From Deltaproteobacteria bacterium (GTDB lineage Bacteria; Desulfobacterota; Binatia; UTPRO1): DNA of 58,238 bases. The stretch covers positions 1 through 58,238 of the forward strand of contig JADLHM010000134.1 in NCBI GenBank assembly GCA_020848745.1. Direction: 5' to 3'. Below the pieces are notes generated by a model that was not told where the DNA came from, searched no databases, and was given only the letters and a program-made list of their open reading frames with translations. Position numbers and translations under genes: made by a program. Positions 26,930-36,207 of the stretch are shown in pieces; within the stretch, counting starts at the first letter, position 1, and each line of letters starts with the position of its first letter.

Positions 26930-27550
26930 TCAGATCCGGCGCCGGTCGTCCGCGGAGTAGGGATACTCCATGTGACGCGCGGTCTCGCGCGCGACGCGCT
27001 CGCCATGGAGCCGCGCCACCACGCGGAGCGCCATGTCGATGCCGGCCGAGATGCCGGCCGAGGTGACGACGTGCCCGTCCTCGACGACGCGCCGGGCGTC
27101 CTCGACGACGGCGCGCGGTGCGACCTCGCGCAAGAGATCGAGCGCGTGCCAGTGGGTCGTGGCGCGCCGGCCGTCCAGGAGCCCGACCTTGCCGAGCAGC
27201 AACGCGCCGGTGCAGACCGACGTGAGCGTCGGAACGACGGCGCCGCGCGCCGCGATCCAGTCGAGGACCGGCGGGCGTTCGAGAAGCCGGCGCGTCCCCC
27301 ACCCGCCCGGAACGACCAGCAGGTCGAGCGGCGGGCACTCGGTGAGCGTGCAATCGGGGAGCACGCGCAAGCCGCCGGTCGCGACGACGACGTCGCCGGT
27401 CTCGGCGACGAGCCGCACTTCGAAAGGCGACGGCTCCTCGCGGCGCCGCGCCTCGTCGAGCCGTGTCACCGAGAACACCTCGAACGGTCCACAGAAGTCG
27501 AGGACCTCGACGTCCGGGAAGACGACGATGCCGACCCTCGTGCGGTCCAT
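26930..27550 (-). CDS. DJ-1/PfpI family protein (isonitrile hydratase-like)
   Basis: The 206-residue single-domain protein has the DJ-1/PfpI fold. It shows VGIVVFPDVEVLDFCGPFEVF, DLLVVPGGWG, the nucleophile elbow TSVCTGALLL (Cys near residue 110) with DGRRATTHWHAL after it, and TSAGISAGIDMALRVV. This GlxA/InhA branch includes isonitrile hydratases, but most members have unknown substrates. It lies 3 bp after a paralogue with the same motifs and is the last of three DJ-1-domain genes. It converges with the LolA-like gene. Confidence 0.85.
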   Translation of the reverse strand: MDRTRVGIVVFPDVEVLDFCGPFEVFSVTRLDEARRREEPSPFEVRLVAETGDVVVATGGLRVLPDCTLTECPPLDLLVVPGGWGTRRLLERPPVLDWIAARGAVVPTLTSVCTGALLLGKVGLLDGRRATTHWHALDLLREVAPRAVVEDARRVVEDGHVVTSAGISAGIDMALRVVARLHGERVARETARHMEYPYSADDRRRI

Positions 27551-27553
27551 GGC

Positions 27554-28204
27554 TCAGGCCCGCGAACCGGCGGCGCGGCCCCCGGCGCCGAAGGCGCGAA
27601 CCATTTCCACGATCTCGGGCGCCACCTTCTCGGGTGACCCGGCGTCGAACGGCGGGTCCGGATCGTATTCGATACCGAGCTGCACGGCGCGCGCGAAGTC
27701 GTCCCCGACGATACGCTGCGCGAGCCTGAGCGCCATGTCGATGCCGGCGGAGACCCCGGCGGCCGTGACGATCTTGCCGCTCTCGACCGACCGCGCCTTC
27801 ACGGGCTCCGCGCCGTACTCGCGAAGCACCTCGAGCGACGCCCAGTGCGTCGTTGCGCGGCGCCCGCGCAGCAAACCGGCGGCGGCGAGGATCAACGCCC
27901 CGGTGCACACCGATGTCGTCCACGTCGTGCGCTCGTGGATGCGGCGCAACCACTCGAGCGTCGCCGTATGGCGCTGCACGTTGACGTCCCCCGGGCCGCC
28001 CGGAACCAGCACGAGGTCGGCGGCCTCCACGTCGGCGACGGCCGCCGTCGCTTCGATCCCGAGAAAGCCGGTGTCGCTCGTGACGATGCCGGCACGCGAT
28101 GCCACGAATGCGAGCTCGGCGCCGGGCAGCCGCGACAGCACCTCGTAGGGCCCAATCGCGTCGAGCGCCGTGAACCCCTCGTACAGCAGGATGGCGATCT
28201 TCAT
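27554..28204 (-). CDS. DJ-1/PfpI family protein (isonitrile hydratase-like)
   Basis: The 216-residue paralogue of the downstream gene has IAILLYEGFTALDAIGPYEVL, DLVLVPGGPGDVN, TSVCTGALILAAAGLLRGRRATTHW with the reactive Cys, and TAAGVSAGIDMALRLAQ. The match to isonitrile hydratase-type sequences is closer than for its neighbour. It lies 18 bp after the GlxA-type regulator, with AGGGAGGAACG upstream of its ATG, and 3 bp before the next gene. The three are therefore one operon, with the regulator probably sensing a related metabolite. Confidence 0.87.
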   Translation of the reverse strand: MKIAILLYEGFTALDAIGPYEVLSRLPGAELAFVASRAGIVTSDTGFLGIEATAAVADVEAADLVLVPGGPGDVNVQRHTATLEWLRRIHERTTWTTSVCTGALILAAAGLLRGRRATTHWASLEVLREYGAEPVKARSVESGKIVTAAGVSAGIDMALRLAQRIVGDDFARAVQLGIEYDPDPPFDAGSPEKVAPEIVEMVRAFGAGGRAAGSRA

Positions 28205-28222
28205 CCTCGTTCCTCCCTTTCT

Positions 28223-29239
28223 TCAATGAAGCGTGGCGCGGAAGCGATGGCGATACGCCGCCGGCGGCACCCGCACCGTCCGCAGGAACGCTCGCCGCAT
28301 CGACTCGGCGGTACCGAAGCCGCACGCGCTCGCGATCGAGTCGACGCCGTGCATCGACTCCTCGAGCCGGCGACGCGCGGCCTCGACGCGCACCGACTCG
28401 ACGAAACGCGCCGGAGTCATGCCGACTTCGCGCGTGAAGACACGGGCGAAGTTCCGCGGGCTCATGGCGACGCGGAGGGCGAGGGCCGGCACCGAGAGAT
28501 CGGCGTCGGGGTGGTCGCCGATCCAGACCTGCAGGTCGCGCAGCGGCTCCCGATCGGCGACCTGCGCGGCGAGCTGCGCGCTGAACTGCGACTGCCCGCC
28601 GGGTCGGCGCAGGAACATCACGAGCTGACGCGCCACCTCGAGCGCGAGCCCGCGCCCGTGGTCGTCCTCGACCAGATGGAGCGCGAGGTCCATGCCCGCC
28701 GTCACGCCGGCCGAGGTATAGACGCGTCCGTCGCGCACGAAGATCGGGTCGGGCGCGACCGTGACCCGCGGGTACTGCTTGGCGAGGGTGGCGCACCACG
28801 CCCAATGCGTCGTCGCGCGCCGGCCGTCGAGGAGACCCGCCTCGGCCAGCACGAAGCTCCCGCTGCAGACCGACCCGTAGCGGCGCGCGCGGGGAGCGAA
28901 GGCGCGGAGCCAGCGCAGGAGATCCGGGTCGCGGACGGCTGCGGCCGTACCGCGGCCGCCGGCGACGAGGAGCGTATCGACGCCCATCCGCACCGCCCGG
29001 ATCGAGCGCGTCGCGACGATCCGCATGCCCGAGGAGCACGTGAGCGCGCCGGCACGGCGGGCGACCACCTCGACCTCGTACGCCGGAGCCCCGCCGCCGC
29101 CGCACTCGGCCAGCAGGCGGGAAGCGCACCCGAACACCTCGAGCGGACCGGTGACGTCGAGGATCTGCACGTCCGGGAAGGCGACCATGACGATGCGGCG
29201 CGTGGCCGGATACCGTGACATGCGCCGAGACTCGGCCAT
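28223..29239 (-). CDS. GlxA-type transcriptional regulator (DJ-1 domain plus AraC HTH)
   Basis: The 338-residue protein has an N-terminal DJ-1/PfpI domain (residues 15-215: VAFPDVQILDVTGPLEVFG, VCSGSFVLAEAGLLDGRRATTHW, TSAGVTAGMDLALHLV) and a C-terminal AraC-family double helix-turn-helix (LRVAMSPRNFARVFTREVGMTPARFVESVRVEAARRRLEES; SIASACGFGTAESMRRAF). It is the first gene before two free-standing DJ-1 proteins that share its N-terminal motifs. It probably regulates this operon. An alternative ATG lies six codons inside. Confidence 0.87.
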   Translation of the reverse strand: MAESRRMSRYPATRRIVMVAFPDVQILDVTGPLEVFGCASRLLAECGGGGAPAYEVEVVARRAGALTCSSGMRIVATRSIRAVRMGVDTLLVAGGRGTAAAVRDPDLLRWLRAFAPRARRYGSVCSGSFVLAEAGLLDGRRATTHWAWCATLAKQYPRVTVAPDPIFVRDGRVYTSAGVTAGMDLALHLVEDDHGRGLALEVARQLVMFLRRPGGQSQFSAQLAAQVADREPLRDLQVWIGDHPDADLSVPALALRVAMSPRNFARVFTREVGMTPARFVESVRVEAARRRLEESMHGVDSIASACGFGTAESMRRAFLRTVRVPPAAYRHRFRATLH

Positions 29240-29321
29240 TCCCGCTTTGGCCGCAAGGTCATTGACCCAACGAATCCTGCCAATCCATGCGGCCGCGATC
29301 CCGCGGCGCGCCGGCGGGAGA

Positions 29322-30740
29322 TCAGCGACGGGACGGCCGGGCGCGCCGCTTCGGCGCCCGCGCCGCGTTCACGCACTCCCCGAACGCGCGCCGCCAGTTC
29401 GTGACCGTGCCGAGCTGCTGGATGTACGACTCCAGGCCGACGAGCGCGCGCACCAGGAACACGCGGTGCCCCGGCGCCTTGAAGATTCGGTGCTCGACCG
29501 CGATCTGCGCGACCTCCATCGCGCGCTCGAGCGATTGGTACCGCTTCGGATCGTAGTCCGCGTCGACGAGCGCGGGCTCGAACACGATGCGCATGATGCG
29601 GATCATCGCCGCCGGGTCGTCGGTGGGGTCGAGGAATCCGAGGCGCACGAAGCACTCGCCCATCGCCGCCGCGTCATCGGCGAGGAGCGCCACGGCGAGG
29701 TCGAGGTACGCGCGCCGGATCGGCTCCTCGAAGACGCGCACGCTGCCGAGATCGAGCATGCAGAGCCGTGGATGGTGGGTGACCATGTAGTTCCCGGGAT
29801 GCGGATCGGTGTGGAGGATCCCGAACTCGAACACCTGGCGCCACAGCACACGGAAGTACTTGAGCGCGACCCAGTCCTTGAGGCTCTGGTCGACCCCCGG
29901 CGCCAGGATGTCGGCGAGGGGATAGCCTTCGATCGCCTCCATCGTCAGCACGCGGCGCGACGAGAACTCCGGGACCGGCCGCGGAATCGCCACCTCCGGA
30001 TCGTCGGCGAAGAGCGCGCGGAAACGCACCAGGTTCTTCGCCTCGTTCACGTAGTCGAGCTCCTCGCGCAGCCGGTCTTCCAGCTCGCGCGCGACCTCGG
30101 TCGCGTCGATCTTCTGCTTCATCACGTCGCGCCCGATGCGCACGAGGGTCGCGATGAGGGTCCGGATGTTCTTCAGGTCCTGGACGACCGTGTCCTCGAC
30201 GCCCGGATACTGGATCTTCACCACCACCGCCTCGCCACTCGGAAGCCGCGCGCGGTGCACCTGACCGAGGGACGCCGCCGCGAACGCCTCCGGCTCGAAC
30301 TCGGCGAAGAGCTTCTCCGGCGGTCTGCCGAGCTCGCGCACCACCTGCGCGCGAATGACGGCGGCGTCCATCGGCGGGACCGACGACTGAACCGTCGAGA
30401 GCACGGCGAGCGCCTCCGCCGGCAGGAGATCGTTCCGCATGCTCAACATCTGCACGAGCTTCATGAAGGCGCCCTTGAGCTCGGTCGATCCTTCGACGAT
30501 GCGGACGGCGTTCCGGACGTGCGCGTCGAGGAGATCGCGCTCCGTGCGCTCCGACGATTGGAACGGACGCTTCAACGCCTGCCAGAGGTAGCTCCCCCCG
30601 ACCGAAGTCGTGAGGCTCCCGACCTTGAGCACGCGGCGCGCGCGTCCCGTCGTGAGCGCGGGGCCGCGCCCGCCCGCCGGCGCGGCGCGCTTCCGAGGGC
30701 GTGGAGCATCCGGCGGCGGCTGCGGCGCGCGCGGGCTCAT
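29322..30740 (-). CDS. ABC1/UbiB/AarF family atypical kinase
   Basis: The 472-residue protein has the ABC1 kinase-like blocks: GSTELKGAFMKLVQMLSMR (the KxGQ helix, here KLVQ), AAASLGQVHRARLPSGEAVVVKIQYPG, LDYVNEAKNLVRFR, FEFGILHTDPHPGNYMV and MLDLGSVR (the DFG position, here DLG). Family members have ATPase/kinase activity linked to isoprenoid-quinone or lipid homeostasis. The first 35 residues are Pro/Arg-rich and poorly conserved. The start ATG overlaps the larB stop by four bases. KLVQ in place of KLGQ is a deviation from the most common form. Confidence 0.88.
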   Translation of the reverse strand: MSPRAPQPPPDAPRPRKRAAPAGGRGPALTTGRARRVLKVGSLTTSVGGSYLWQALKRPFQSSERTERDLLDAHVRNAVRIVEGSTELKGAFMKLVQMLSMRNDLLPAEALAVLSTVQSSVPPMDAAVIRAQVVRELGRPPEKLFAEFEPEAFAAASLGQVHRARLPSGEAVVVKIQYPGVEDTVVQDLKNIRTLIATLVRIGRDVMKQKIDATEVARELEDRLREELDYVNEAKNLVRFRALFADDPEVAIPRPVPEFSSRRVLTMEAIEGYPLADILAPGVDQSLKDWVALKYFRVLWRQVFEFGILHTDPHPGNYMVTHHPRLCMLDLGSVRVFEEPIRRAYLDLAVALLADDAAAMGECFVRLGFLDPTDDPAAMIRIMRIVFEPALVDADYDPKRYQSLERAMEVAQIAVEHRIFKAPGHRVFLVRALVGLESYIQQLGTVTNWRRAFGECVNAARAPKRRARPSRR

Positions 30741-31489
30741 GCGATCCGATTGATGCGGCTCGCGGCGACGCCGGCTCCGAACCCGTTGTCGACGTTCACG
30801 ACCGTGACGCCGGCGGCGCAGCTGTTCATCATCGCGAGGAGCGCGGCCAGCCCCCCGAAGCTCGCACCGTAGCCGACGCTGGTCGGCACCGCGATCACGG
30901 GACGCTCCACGAGCCCGCCGACGACGCTCGGCAGAGCGCCCTCCATGCCGGCCACGACGACCGTGACGCGGGCGGCGCGCAGCCGCTCGCCGTGCGCAAG
31001 CAGGCGGTGAAGGCCCGCGACGCCGACGTCGTAGACCCGCTCGACGCGGTTCCCCATGAGCTCCGCGGTGCAGGCCGCCTCTTCGGCGACCGGGAGATCG
31101 GCGGTGCCCGCCGAGGCCACCACGATCGTCCCCCTCTCCTCCACCGCGGCGGGCGACGCCACGCGCACCGCGAGGCGCGCGTCGGCGTGGTACGCGAAGC
31201 CCGGGAGTCGCGCCGCGAGCGCGGCCGCGCGCTCGGCGTCGAGGCGGGTCACGATGGCGCTTTGACCCGCGTCCGCGAGCCGCGCCGCGATCGCGACGAT
31301 CTGCTCGAGCGTCTTGCCCTCGCCGAAGACGACCTCCGGCATGCCGGTGCGGAGCTCGCGGTGCAGATCGGGCTTCGCGAAGTCGAGATCAGCAAACGGC
31401 AGGTCGCGCAACGCCGCGACGGCGCCGGCCACCGTCTCCTCCCCGCGCCGTACTCGCGTCAACAGCTCTTCGAGGCCGCGGAGGTTCAC
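30737..31489 (-). CDS. larB: Nickel-pincer cofactor biosynthesis protein LarB
   Basis: The 250-residue protein has the LarB layout. An N-terminal helical part (LEELLTRVRRGEETVAGAVAALRDLPF) precedes a PurE/AIR-carboxylase-like domain: VASAGTADLPVAEEAACTAELMG, VVVAGMEGALPSVVGGLV, PVIAVPTSVGYGASFGG and VVNVDNGFGAG. LarB carboxylates nicotinic acid adenine dinucleotide to start nickel-pincer nucleotide synthesis for LarA-type racemases. larC, larE and larA are not in the window. The start is GTG at 31489, placed by the family N-terminus; no strong ribosome site is seen. It overlaps the ABC1 gene. Confidence 0.92.
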   Translation of the reverse strand: MNLRGLEELLTRVRRGEETVAGAVAALRDLPFADLDFAKPDLHRELRTGMPEVVFGEGKTLEQIVAIAARLADAGQSAIVTRLDAERAAALAARLPGFAYHADARLAVRVASPAAVEERGTIVVASAGTADLPVAEEAACTAELMGNRVERVYDVGVAGLHRLLAHGERLRAARVTVVVAGMEGALPSVVGGLVERPVIAVPTSVGYGASFGGLAALLAMMNSCAAGVTVVNVDNGFGAGVAASRINRIA

Positions 31490-31500
31490 GATCGGGGAAG

Positions 31501-32661
31501 CTAACCCGCGGCGATCGGGTGCACAATGACCTCGCGCACCGCGCGCGCGTCGGCGCGCGTTACCTCGATCGTCACGCGCGCGAGCTTCACCCGCACGCCC
31601 GCGCGCGGCACGCGCCCGAGGTGCGTGACGACGAGCCCCGCGATCGTCTCGTAGTCGCCGGTGGGCAGGCGCCACGGGAAGATCTCGTTCAGCCGGTCGA
31701 CCTCCATCGCGCCCTCGACGCGCGCCGTGCCGTCGCTACGCGGCTCGAAGAGGATCTCGCGCTCGTCGTACTCGTCCTCGATCTCCCCGACGATCTCCTC
31801 GAGCAGGTCCTCGACGGTGACGATTCCGATCGTCCCGCCGTGCTCGTCGACGACGACCGCCATGTTGATGCCGCGCCGTTGCATGAGGCGCAGCTGTTGG
31901 TGCGCGAGCCGGTTCTCGGGCACGTAGAGCGGCGGCCGCATGATCGCGCGCACCGGCTCGCCGAGCCGCGTCTCGCCGAGGAGGTCGAAGGCATGGACGA
32001 CCCCGATGATGTTGTACATGCGCTGATGGAAGACCGGCACGCGCGAGACCTTCTCGCGCGCCGCGAGCGCGAGGGCCTCCTCGATTGGCGCGTCGTCGCG
32101 AACCGCGTAGATGTGGATGAGCGGAACCATGACTTCGTGCACGCGGGTCTCGCGGAACTGGAAGATACGGCGGATGACCTGCGGCGACGAGAGCGGGACC
32201 TCCTCGCCGGGACGCTCGCGACGCAGGAGATCCGACAACACCTGGCCGAGCGTGGGAATCCAGCGGTCGTCGCGCCCGCCGGTCACGACCACCGCGCCCG
32301 ACTCTATCCACCGCAGCGGCGTGCAGGCGAGCGCGAGCGTGCGATGCGCGAACGTCCGGATCGGCGCGGGCAGCACCCGGCGCTGCGCTTGCGCGAGCGC
32401 GCGCGGCAGGAGATCGGCCACCAGGACCGCGACCGGAGCGGCGACCAGCACGGGCAGCGCGACGACGCTCATGCCGTCGGTCGAGACGAGGAGTGCCAGG
32501 CCGCTCGCGCCGGCGGCGACCACCGCGGCCACCGCCGCGCCGGCCTCGAGGCTCGCCGCGGTCCGCGGAGCGAGCGGCGCGTAGAGCGCCGCCGAGCCGC
32601 CGGCCGCGATCGCGCGCAAGCCGAGCGCGAGAAGCGCTACCGCGAGGAGGACGACGACCAT
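31501..32661 (-). CDS. CNNM/CorC-type CBS-pair membrane protein
   Basis: The 386-residue protein has about three N-terminal hydrophobic segments (residues 1-95). Two CBS domains follow (REKVSRVPVFHQRMYNIIGVVHAFDLL; RGINMAVVVDEHGGTIGIVTVEDLLEEIVGEIEDEYDE), and a C-terminal CorC_HlyC domain ends the chain (YETIAGLVVTHLGRVPRAGVRVKL). Such proteins are linked to magnesium or cobalt efflux; older annotations call them hemolysins. The CNNM transmembrane region is shorter than usual. It overlaps the upstream paralogue by 25 bp, so the two probably work as a pair. Confidence 0.85.
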   Translation of the reverse strand: MVVVLLAVALLALGLRAIAAGGSAALYAPLAPRTAASLEAGAAVAAVVAAGASGLALLVSTDGMSVVALPVLVAAPVAVLVADLLPRALAQAQRRVLPAPIRTFAHRTLALACTPLRWIESGAVVVTGGRDDRWIPTLGQVLSDLLRRERPGEEVPLSSPQVIRRIFQFRETRVHEVMVPLIHIYAVRDDAPIEEALALAAREKVSRVPVFHQRMYNIIGVVHAFDLLGETRLGEPVRAIMRPPLYVPENRLAHQQLRLMQRRGINMAVVVDEHGGTIGIVTVEDLLEEIVGEIEDEYDEREILFEPRSDGTARVEGAMEVDRLNEIFPWRLPTGDYETIAGLVVTHLGRVPRAGVRVKLARVTIEVTRADARAVREVIVHPIAAG

Positions 32662-33911
32662 CGCTGCACGCGCACCAGGGCCACGGCCGGACCGTCGAGC
32701 TCCTCGACCGTCATGCGGCAACCGTCCATGTCCACCGACTCGCCGACTGCCGGCACCCTCCCCATGCGGTCCATCACCATGCCCGCGATCGTCGTCCCGT
32801 CCTCGGACGGCGGGAGCGCGAGCTTCAAGCGAGCATTCAGCTCCTCGACCGAGACGCGGCCGCTCACCAGGAACGTCCCGGGCCCACGCCGCCGAATCGC
32901 CGGCTCCTCGTTCTCGTCGAGCTCGTCGCGCATCTCGCCGAAGAGCTCCTCGAGCAGGTCCTCCATCGTGACGAGGCCGACGAGGCTACCGTACTCGTCG
33001 AGGACGAGCGCGATGTGGACCTTGCGGGCGCGGAACTCGCGGAAGAGCTCGCCGACCGGCTTCTCGGCCTGCACGACATAGGGCTGGCGGAGCAGCGGCC
33101 CGATGCCGTCGGCGCCGAGGGCCACGCCGAGGACGTCCTTCACGTAGAGGAAGCCGACGACGTCCTCTTTCTCGCCGCGATGAACGGGCAGGCGCGAAAA
33201 ACCGTACGCGCGCATCACGGTGAGCAGGTCAGCGGGCGCGATGTCGGCCGGCACCGACACGATATCGCGGCGCGGAGTGAGCACGTGGCGCACCGAGCGC
33301 TCCCCGAACCTGACCGCCTTGGCGACGAGCGCCCGCTCGGCATCGACCAGCTCCGATTCGCTCTCGCGGCTGAGCGCGGCCATCTCCTCGGGCGCGAAGA
33401 CGTTGTCACCCGACGGCGCCTCGCCGAGAAAGCCGTGTGCGAGCGCGCGCCCGACCGTCTTGAGCGCGGCGGCGAGCCCCCGGAGCGGCGCCAGCATCCA
33501 CCCGAGCGCCGGGCCGATCGTAGCGTGGCCGCGCGCGAGCCGCCGCTTGGCGATGCCCGCCGCCGCGCCGCGGAGCACGAGGATCGCGATCGCCGTAGCG
33601 ACGACGACCGCGACACCGCCGCGCAGACCGTCGTACCGATATCCCGCCGACGCGCCGAGCGCCGCCGCCGTGACCAGTGCGAGCTCGCGGCCGAGCGCGA
33701 GCGCGATGACGAGCCGGCGCGGATGGCGGTGCAGCTCGTAGAAGAGCTCGCCGAGCTGGCGCGGGCCCGCGGCGGTGCGCGCCACGTCGCGCGCCGCCGC
33801 GAGCGTCGCCTCGGCGCCGGCGAGAAGCGTCCACGCCAGGAGCGCCAGCGCGAAGGGACCCAGCACGGTCCACTCCGACGCCGACGACAGATGCGCGAGT
33901 ACGTCGCTCAC
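32637..33911 (-). CDS. CNNM/CorC-type CBS-pair membrane protein (paralogue)
   Basis: The 424-residue protein has a CNNM-type membrane domain (residues 1-190, including EATLAAARDVARTAAGPRQLGELFYELHRHPRRLV). The CBS pair (MRAYGFSRLPVHRGEKEDVVGFLYVKDVL; IALVLDEYGSLVGLVTMEDLLEELFGEM) and the CorC_HlyC domain (TTIAGMVMDRMGRVPAVGESV) follow. It starts with GTG in a GTGA overlap with thiL and overlaps its downstream paralogue. The two differ in the membrane part, suggesting a heteromer or division of labour rather than a recent duplication. Confidence 0.85.
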   Translation of the reverse strand: MSDVLAHLSSASEWTVLGPFALALLAWTLLAGAEATLAAARDVARTAAGPRQLGELFYELHRHPRRLVIALALGRELALVTAAALGASAGYRYDGLRGGVAVVVATAIAILVLRGAAAGIAKRRLARGHATIGPALGWMLAPLRGLAAALKTVGRALAHGFLGEAPSGDNVFAPEEMAALSRESESELVDAERALVAKAVRFGERSVRHVLTPRRDIVSVPADIAPADLLTVMRAYGFSRLPVHRGEKEDVVGFLYVKDVLGVALGADGIGPLLRQPYVVQAEKPVGELFREFRARKVHIALVLDEYGSLVGLVTMEDLLEELFGEMRDELDENEEPAIRRRGPGTFLVSGRVSVEELNARLKLALPPSEDGTTIAGMVMDRMGRVPAVGESVDMDGCRMTVEELDGPAVALVRVQRWSSSSSR

Positions 33912-34897
33912 GGCCGGAAGTGTTCGTGGCCCGGAGCGCCCGAGAGCGCGAGCGGCCGCCCGGCGGCGTCGACGACCGCGACGCCGCTGCCGGCCGCGAC
34001 CGTACCGATGCGGGTGATCGCGACGCCGAGCCGGAGCCGTGCGAGCGCGGCGCGCTTCCGCGGCGATGCCGTGAAGAGCAGCTCGTAGTCCTCGCCGCCC
34101 GTGAGCGCGAGCTGCCGAGCGGCCGCGGGCGCGAGCCCGGCGAGGCAGCGGGCGAGCGGCAGGCGCTCCGCCTCGAACGCCAAGTGCCGGCGGCTCGCGC
34201 GCGCGAGCCGTTCGGCATCGATCGCGAGGCCGTCGCTGACGTCCATCATCGCCGTCGCAATGCCGCCCGCCGCGAGCGCTTCCCCGGCCCGCAAGCGCGC
34301 GACCGGTCGACGCCACCGCCGTCGTGCGGTCTCACCCGCGGAAACACTACGGGCGCCCAGGAGCAGGCGCAACCCGAAGGCCGCGCCGCCGAGCGCCCCC
34401 GTCACCCAGACGTCGTCGCCGACACGCGCCCCACTCCGCAGGGCCGGCCGCGCCGGCGCCTCGCCGAGAACGCTCACCGTGAGCGAGAGCTCCCGCGCCT
34501 TCGCGAGATTGCCGCCCGCGAGCGCCGCGCCCGCGCGCCTCGCCGCCGCATGGACGCCGCGCACCACGCCGCGGAGCTCCGCGACCGGCCACGACGGCGG
34601 CGCCGCGAGCGCGAGCAGCACCGCCCGCACCCTCCCCCCCATCGCCGCCACGTCGCTCGCCGCGACATGGAACCCCCGCCACCCGAGCTCCCACGCCGAA
34701 AGCCAGGAACGCCGGAAGTGCACGTGCTCGACGAGCGCATCGGTGGTCAGCAGGAGCGGATGGCGCGATCTCGCGACGACCGCCGCATCGTCCCCCGGCC
34801 CGACGGCAACACCATGCACCGGCCGAACGAGCCGCGAGATCTCTTCGAGTAGCGCGACCTCACCAACGTCGCGCAAGCGGCGCGACTTCTTCCTCAA
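33908..34897 (-). CDS. thiL: Thiamine-monophosphate kinase
   Basis: The 329-residue protein belongs to the AIR synthase-like superfamily, with the ThiL blocks GVAVGPGDDAAVV, LLTTDALVEHVHFRRSW, AASDVAAMGG, GGNLAKA, MMDVSDGLAIDAERLARAS and LTGGEDYELLF. It phosphorylates thiamine phosphate to the active diphosphate. It completes the pathway started by thiSGE at 18-19.7 kb. The gene is followed by the two CNNM-type genes in one overlapping unit. Upstream lies a large inverted repeat. Confidence 0.94.
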   Translation of the reverse strand: MRKKSRRLRDVGEVALLEEISRLVRPVHGVAVGPGDDAAVVARSRHPLLLTTDALVEHVHFRRSWLSAWELGWRGFHVAASDVAAMGGRVRAVLLALAAPPSWPVAELRGVVRGVHAAARRAGAALAGGNLAKARELSLTVSVLGEAPARPALRSGARVGDDVWVTGALGGAAFGLRLLLGARSVSAGETARRRWRRPVARLRAGEALAAGGIATAMMDVSDGLAIDAERLARASRRHLAFEAERLPLARCLAGLAPAAARQLALTGGEDYELLFTASPRKRAALARLRLGVAITRIGTVAAGSGVAVVDAAGRPLALSGAPGHEHFRP

Positions 34898-34914
34898 AAG
34901 GAATCGGCAACCCC

Positions 34915-35058
34915 GGCCGGTCGTTCAAAAAGGGTCAGATGCAAGGCGCGAGGGAGCGAGCGCGGAGGCGTAGCGGAGCTACGCCGCACAAGCGAGTCGA
35001 CCACCCTCACGGGTGCAAGCGAGCAACGCAGCAGATGGCCCTTTTTCAACGACCGGCC
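34915..35058. repeat. 144-bp extragenic imperfect inverted repeat
   Basis: The outer arms 34915-34937 and 35036-35058 (23 bases; core GGCCGGTCGTT, then an A-run and GGG) match with about two mismatches. The centre has a perfect stem GGCGTAGC/GCTACGCC at 34967-34985. The inner arms match loosely (GAGGGAGCGAGCG against CGCTTGCACC). The whole element can fold into one long cruciform-like hairpin between the end of dnaJ and the start of thiL. Similar 'AAAAAGGGTCAGATGC...GCAGATGG' elements are, to my knowledge, scattered repeats in deltaproteobacterial genomes. Confidence 0.85.
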
Positions 35059-36174
35059 TCAGCCGAACATTTCCTTGACTTTGTCGAAGAATCCCCGCGA
35101 CATCGGATGCACCTCCTGCCCCGAGCTCTTCGCGAACTCCTCGAGCAGCTCCTGCTGGCGCTTGGTGAGCTTGCGCGGCGTCTCGACCACGACGCGCACG
35201 ACGTGGTCGCCCCGTCCGTAGCCGCGGAGATCGGCGATGCCCTTGCCCTTCAGCCGGAAGAGCGCACCCGATTGCGTGCCGGGCGGGATGCGCATCTTGT
35301 GCTTGCCGTCGATCGTCGGCACCTCGATGTCGGCGCCGAGCGCGGCCTGCGGAAAGCTGAGCGGGATGTCGCAGATGACGTCGCTGTCCTCGCGCCGGAA
35401 GAGCGCGTGCTCGCGGACGCGGATCACGACGTAGAGATCGCCCGACGGTCCACCGCCACCGCCCGCTTCACCCTCGCCGCGGAGCTTCAGCCGGGAGCCG
35501 GTATCGACGCCGGGCGGGATCTTCACGCTGAGGTTCTGCGTCCGGCGCACCGCACCCTGCCCCTGGCACTTCGGACACGGCTCGCCGATGACGCTGCCCT
35601 GCCCGCTGCACTGGCCGCACGTCTTCGCGATGCTGAAGAAACCTTGCTGGAACCTGACCTGGCCCGACCCACGGCACGCCTGGCAGGTCTTCGGCTTGGT
35701 GCCGGGCTTGGCGCCCTGGCCGTCACAGGTCTCGCACGTCGCCATCCGCGGGACGGTGATCGTCTTCTCGCAGCCGAAGGCGGCTTCCTCGAAGGCGAGG
35801 TCGAGATTGTAACGGAGGTCGTCGCCGCGCCGCGCGCGGCTCCGGCCCCGGCCGTTGCCGCGCGCCTGGCCGAAGAAGTCGCCGAAGATGCCGCTGAAGA
35901 TATCCTCGAAGCCGGCGCCGAAGTCGAATCCGCCGCCGGGACCCTCGAACGCGGCCGCGCCGAACCGGTCGTACTGCGCGCGCTTCTCGGGATCGGAGAG
36001 GATCTGGTAGGCGGCCGAGCACTCTTTGAAGCGCTCCTCCGCCTCCTTGTCCCCCGGGTTGCGATCGGGGTGGTACTTGAGCGCCTGCTTGCGGTAGGCC
36101 CGCTTGATGTCCTCGTCGCCCGCGTCCCGGGAGACCTCGAGCACCTCGTAGAAGTCGCGTCGCGCGGCGGGCAT
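35059..36174 (-). CDS. dnaJ: Chaperone DnaJ
   Basis: The 371-residue class A DnaJ has a J domain with the HPD triad ([19 protein letters not shown]) and a Gly/Phe-rich stretch ([16 protein letters not shown]). Four zinc-binding repeats follow ([32 protein letters not shown]), and then C-terminal substrate-binding domains. It stimulates DnaK ATPase activity. It lies 33 bp after dnaK in a grpE-dnaK-dnaJ cluster. The long inverted repeat starts directly at its stop codon. Confidence 0.96.
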   Translation of the reverse strand: MPAARRDFYEVLEVSRDAGDEDIKRAYRKQALKYHPDRNPGDKEAEERFKECSAAYQILSDPEKRAQYDRFGAAAFEGPGGGFDFGAGFEDIFSGIFGDFFGQARGNGRGRSRARRGDDLRYNLDLAFEEAAFGCEKTITVPRMATCETCDGQGAKPGTKPKTCQACRGSGQVRFQQGFFSIAKTCGQCSGQGSVIGEPCPKCQGQGAVRRTQNLSVKIPPGVDTGSRLKLRGEGEAGGGGGPSGDLYVVIRVREHALFRREDSDVICDIPLSFPQAALGADIEVPTIDGKHKMRIPPGTQSGALFRLKGKGIADLRGYGRGDHVVRVVVETPRKLTKRQQELLEEFAKSSGQEVHPMSRGFFDKVKEMFG

Positions 36175-36207
36175 CAGGCGGCGTTATAGCGGAAGCGGCC
36201 GAACCGT

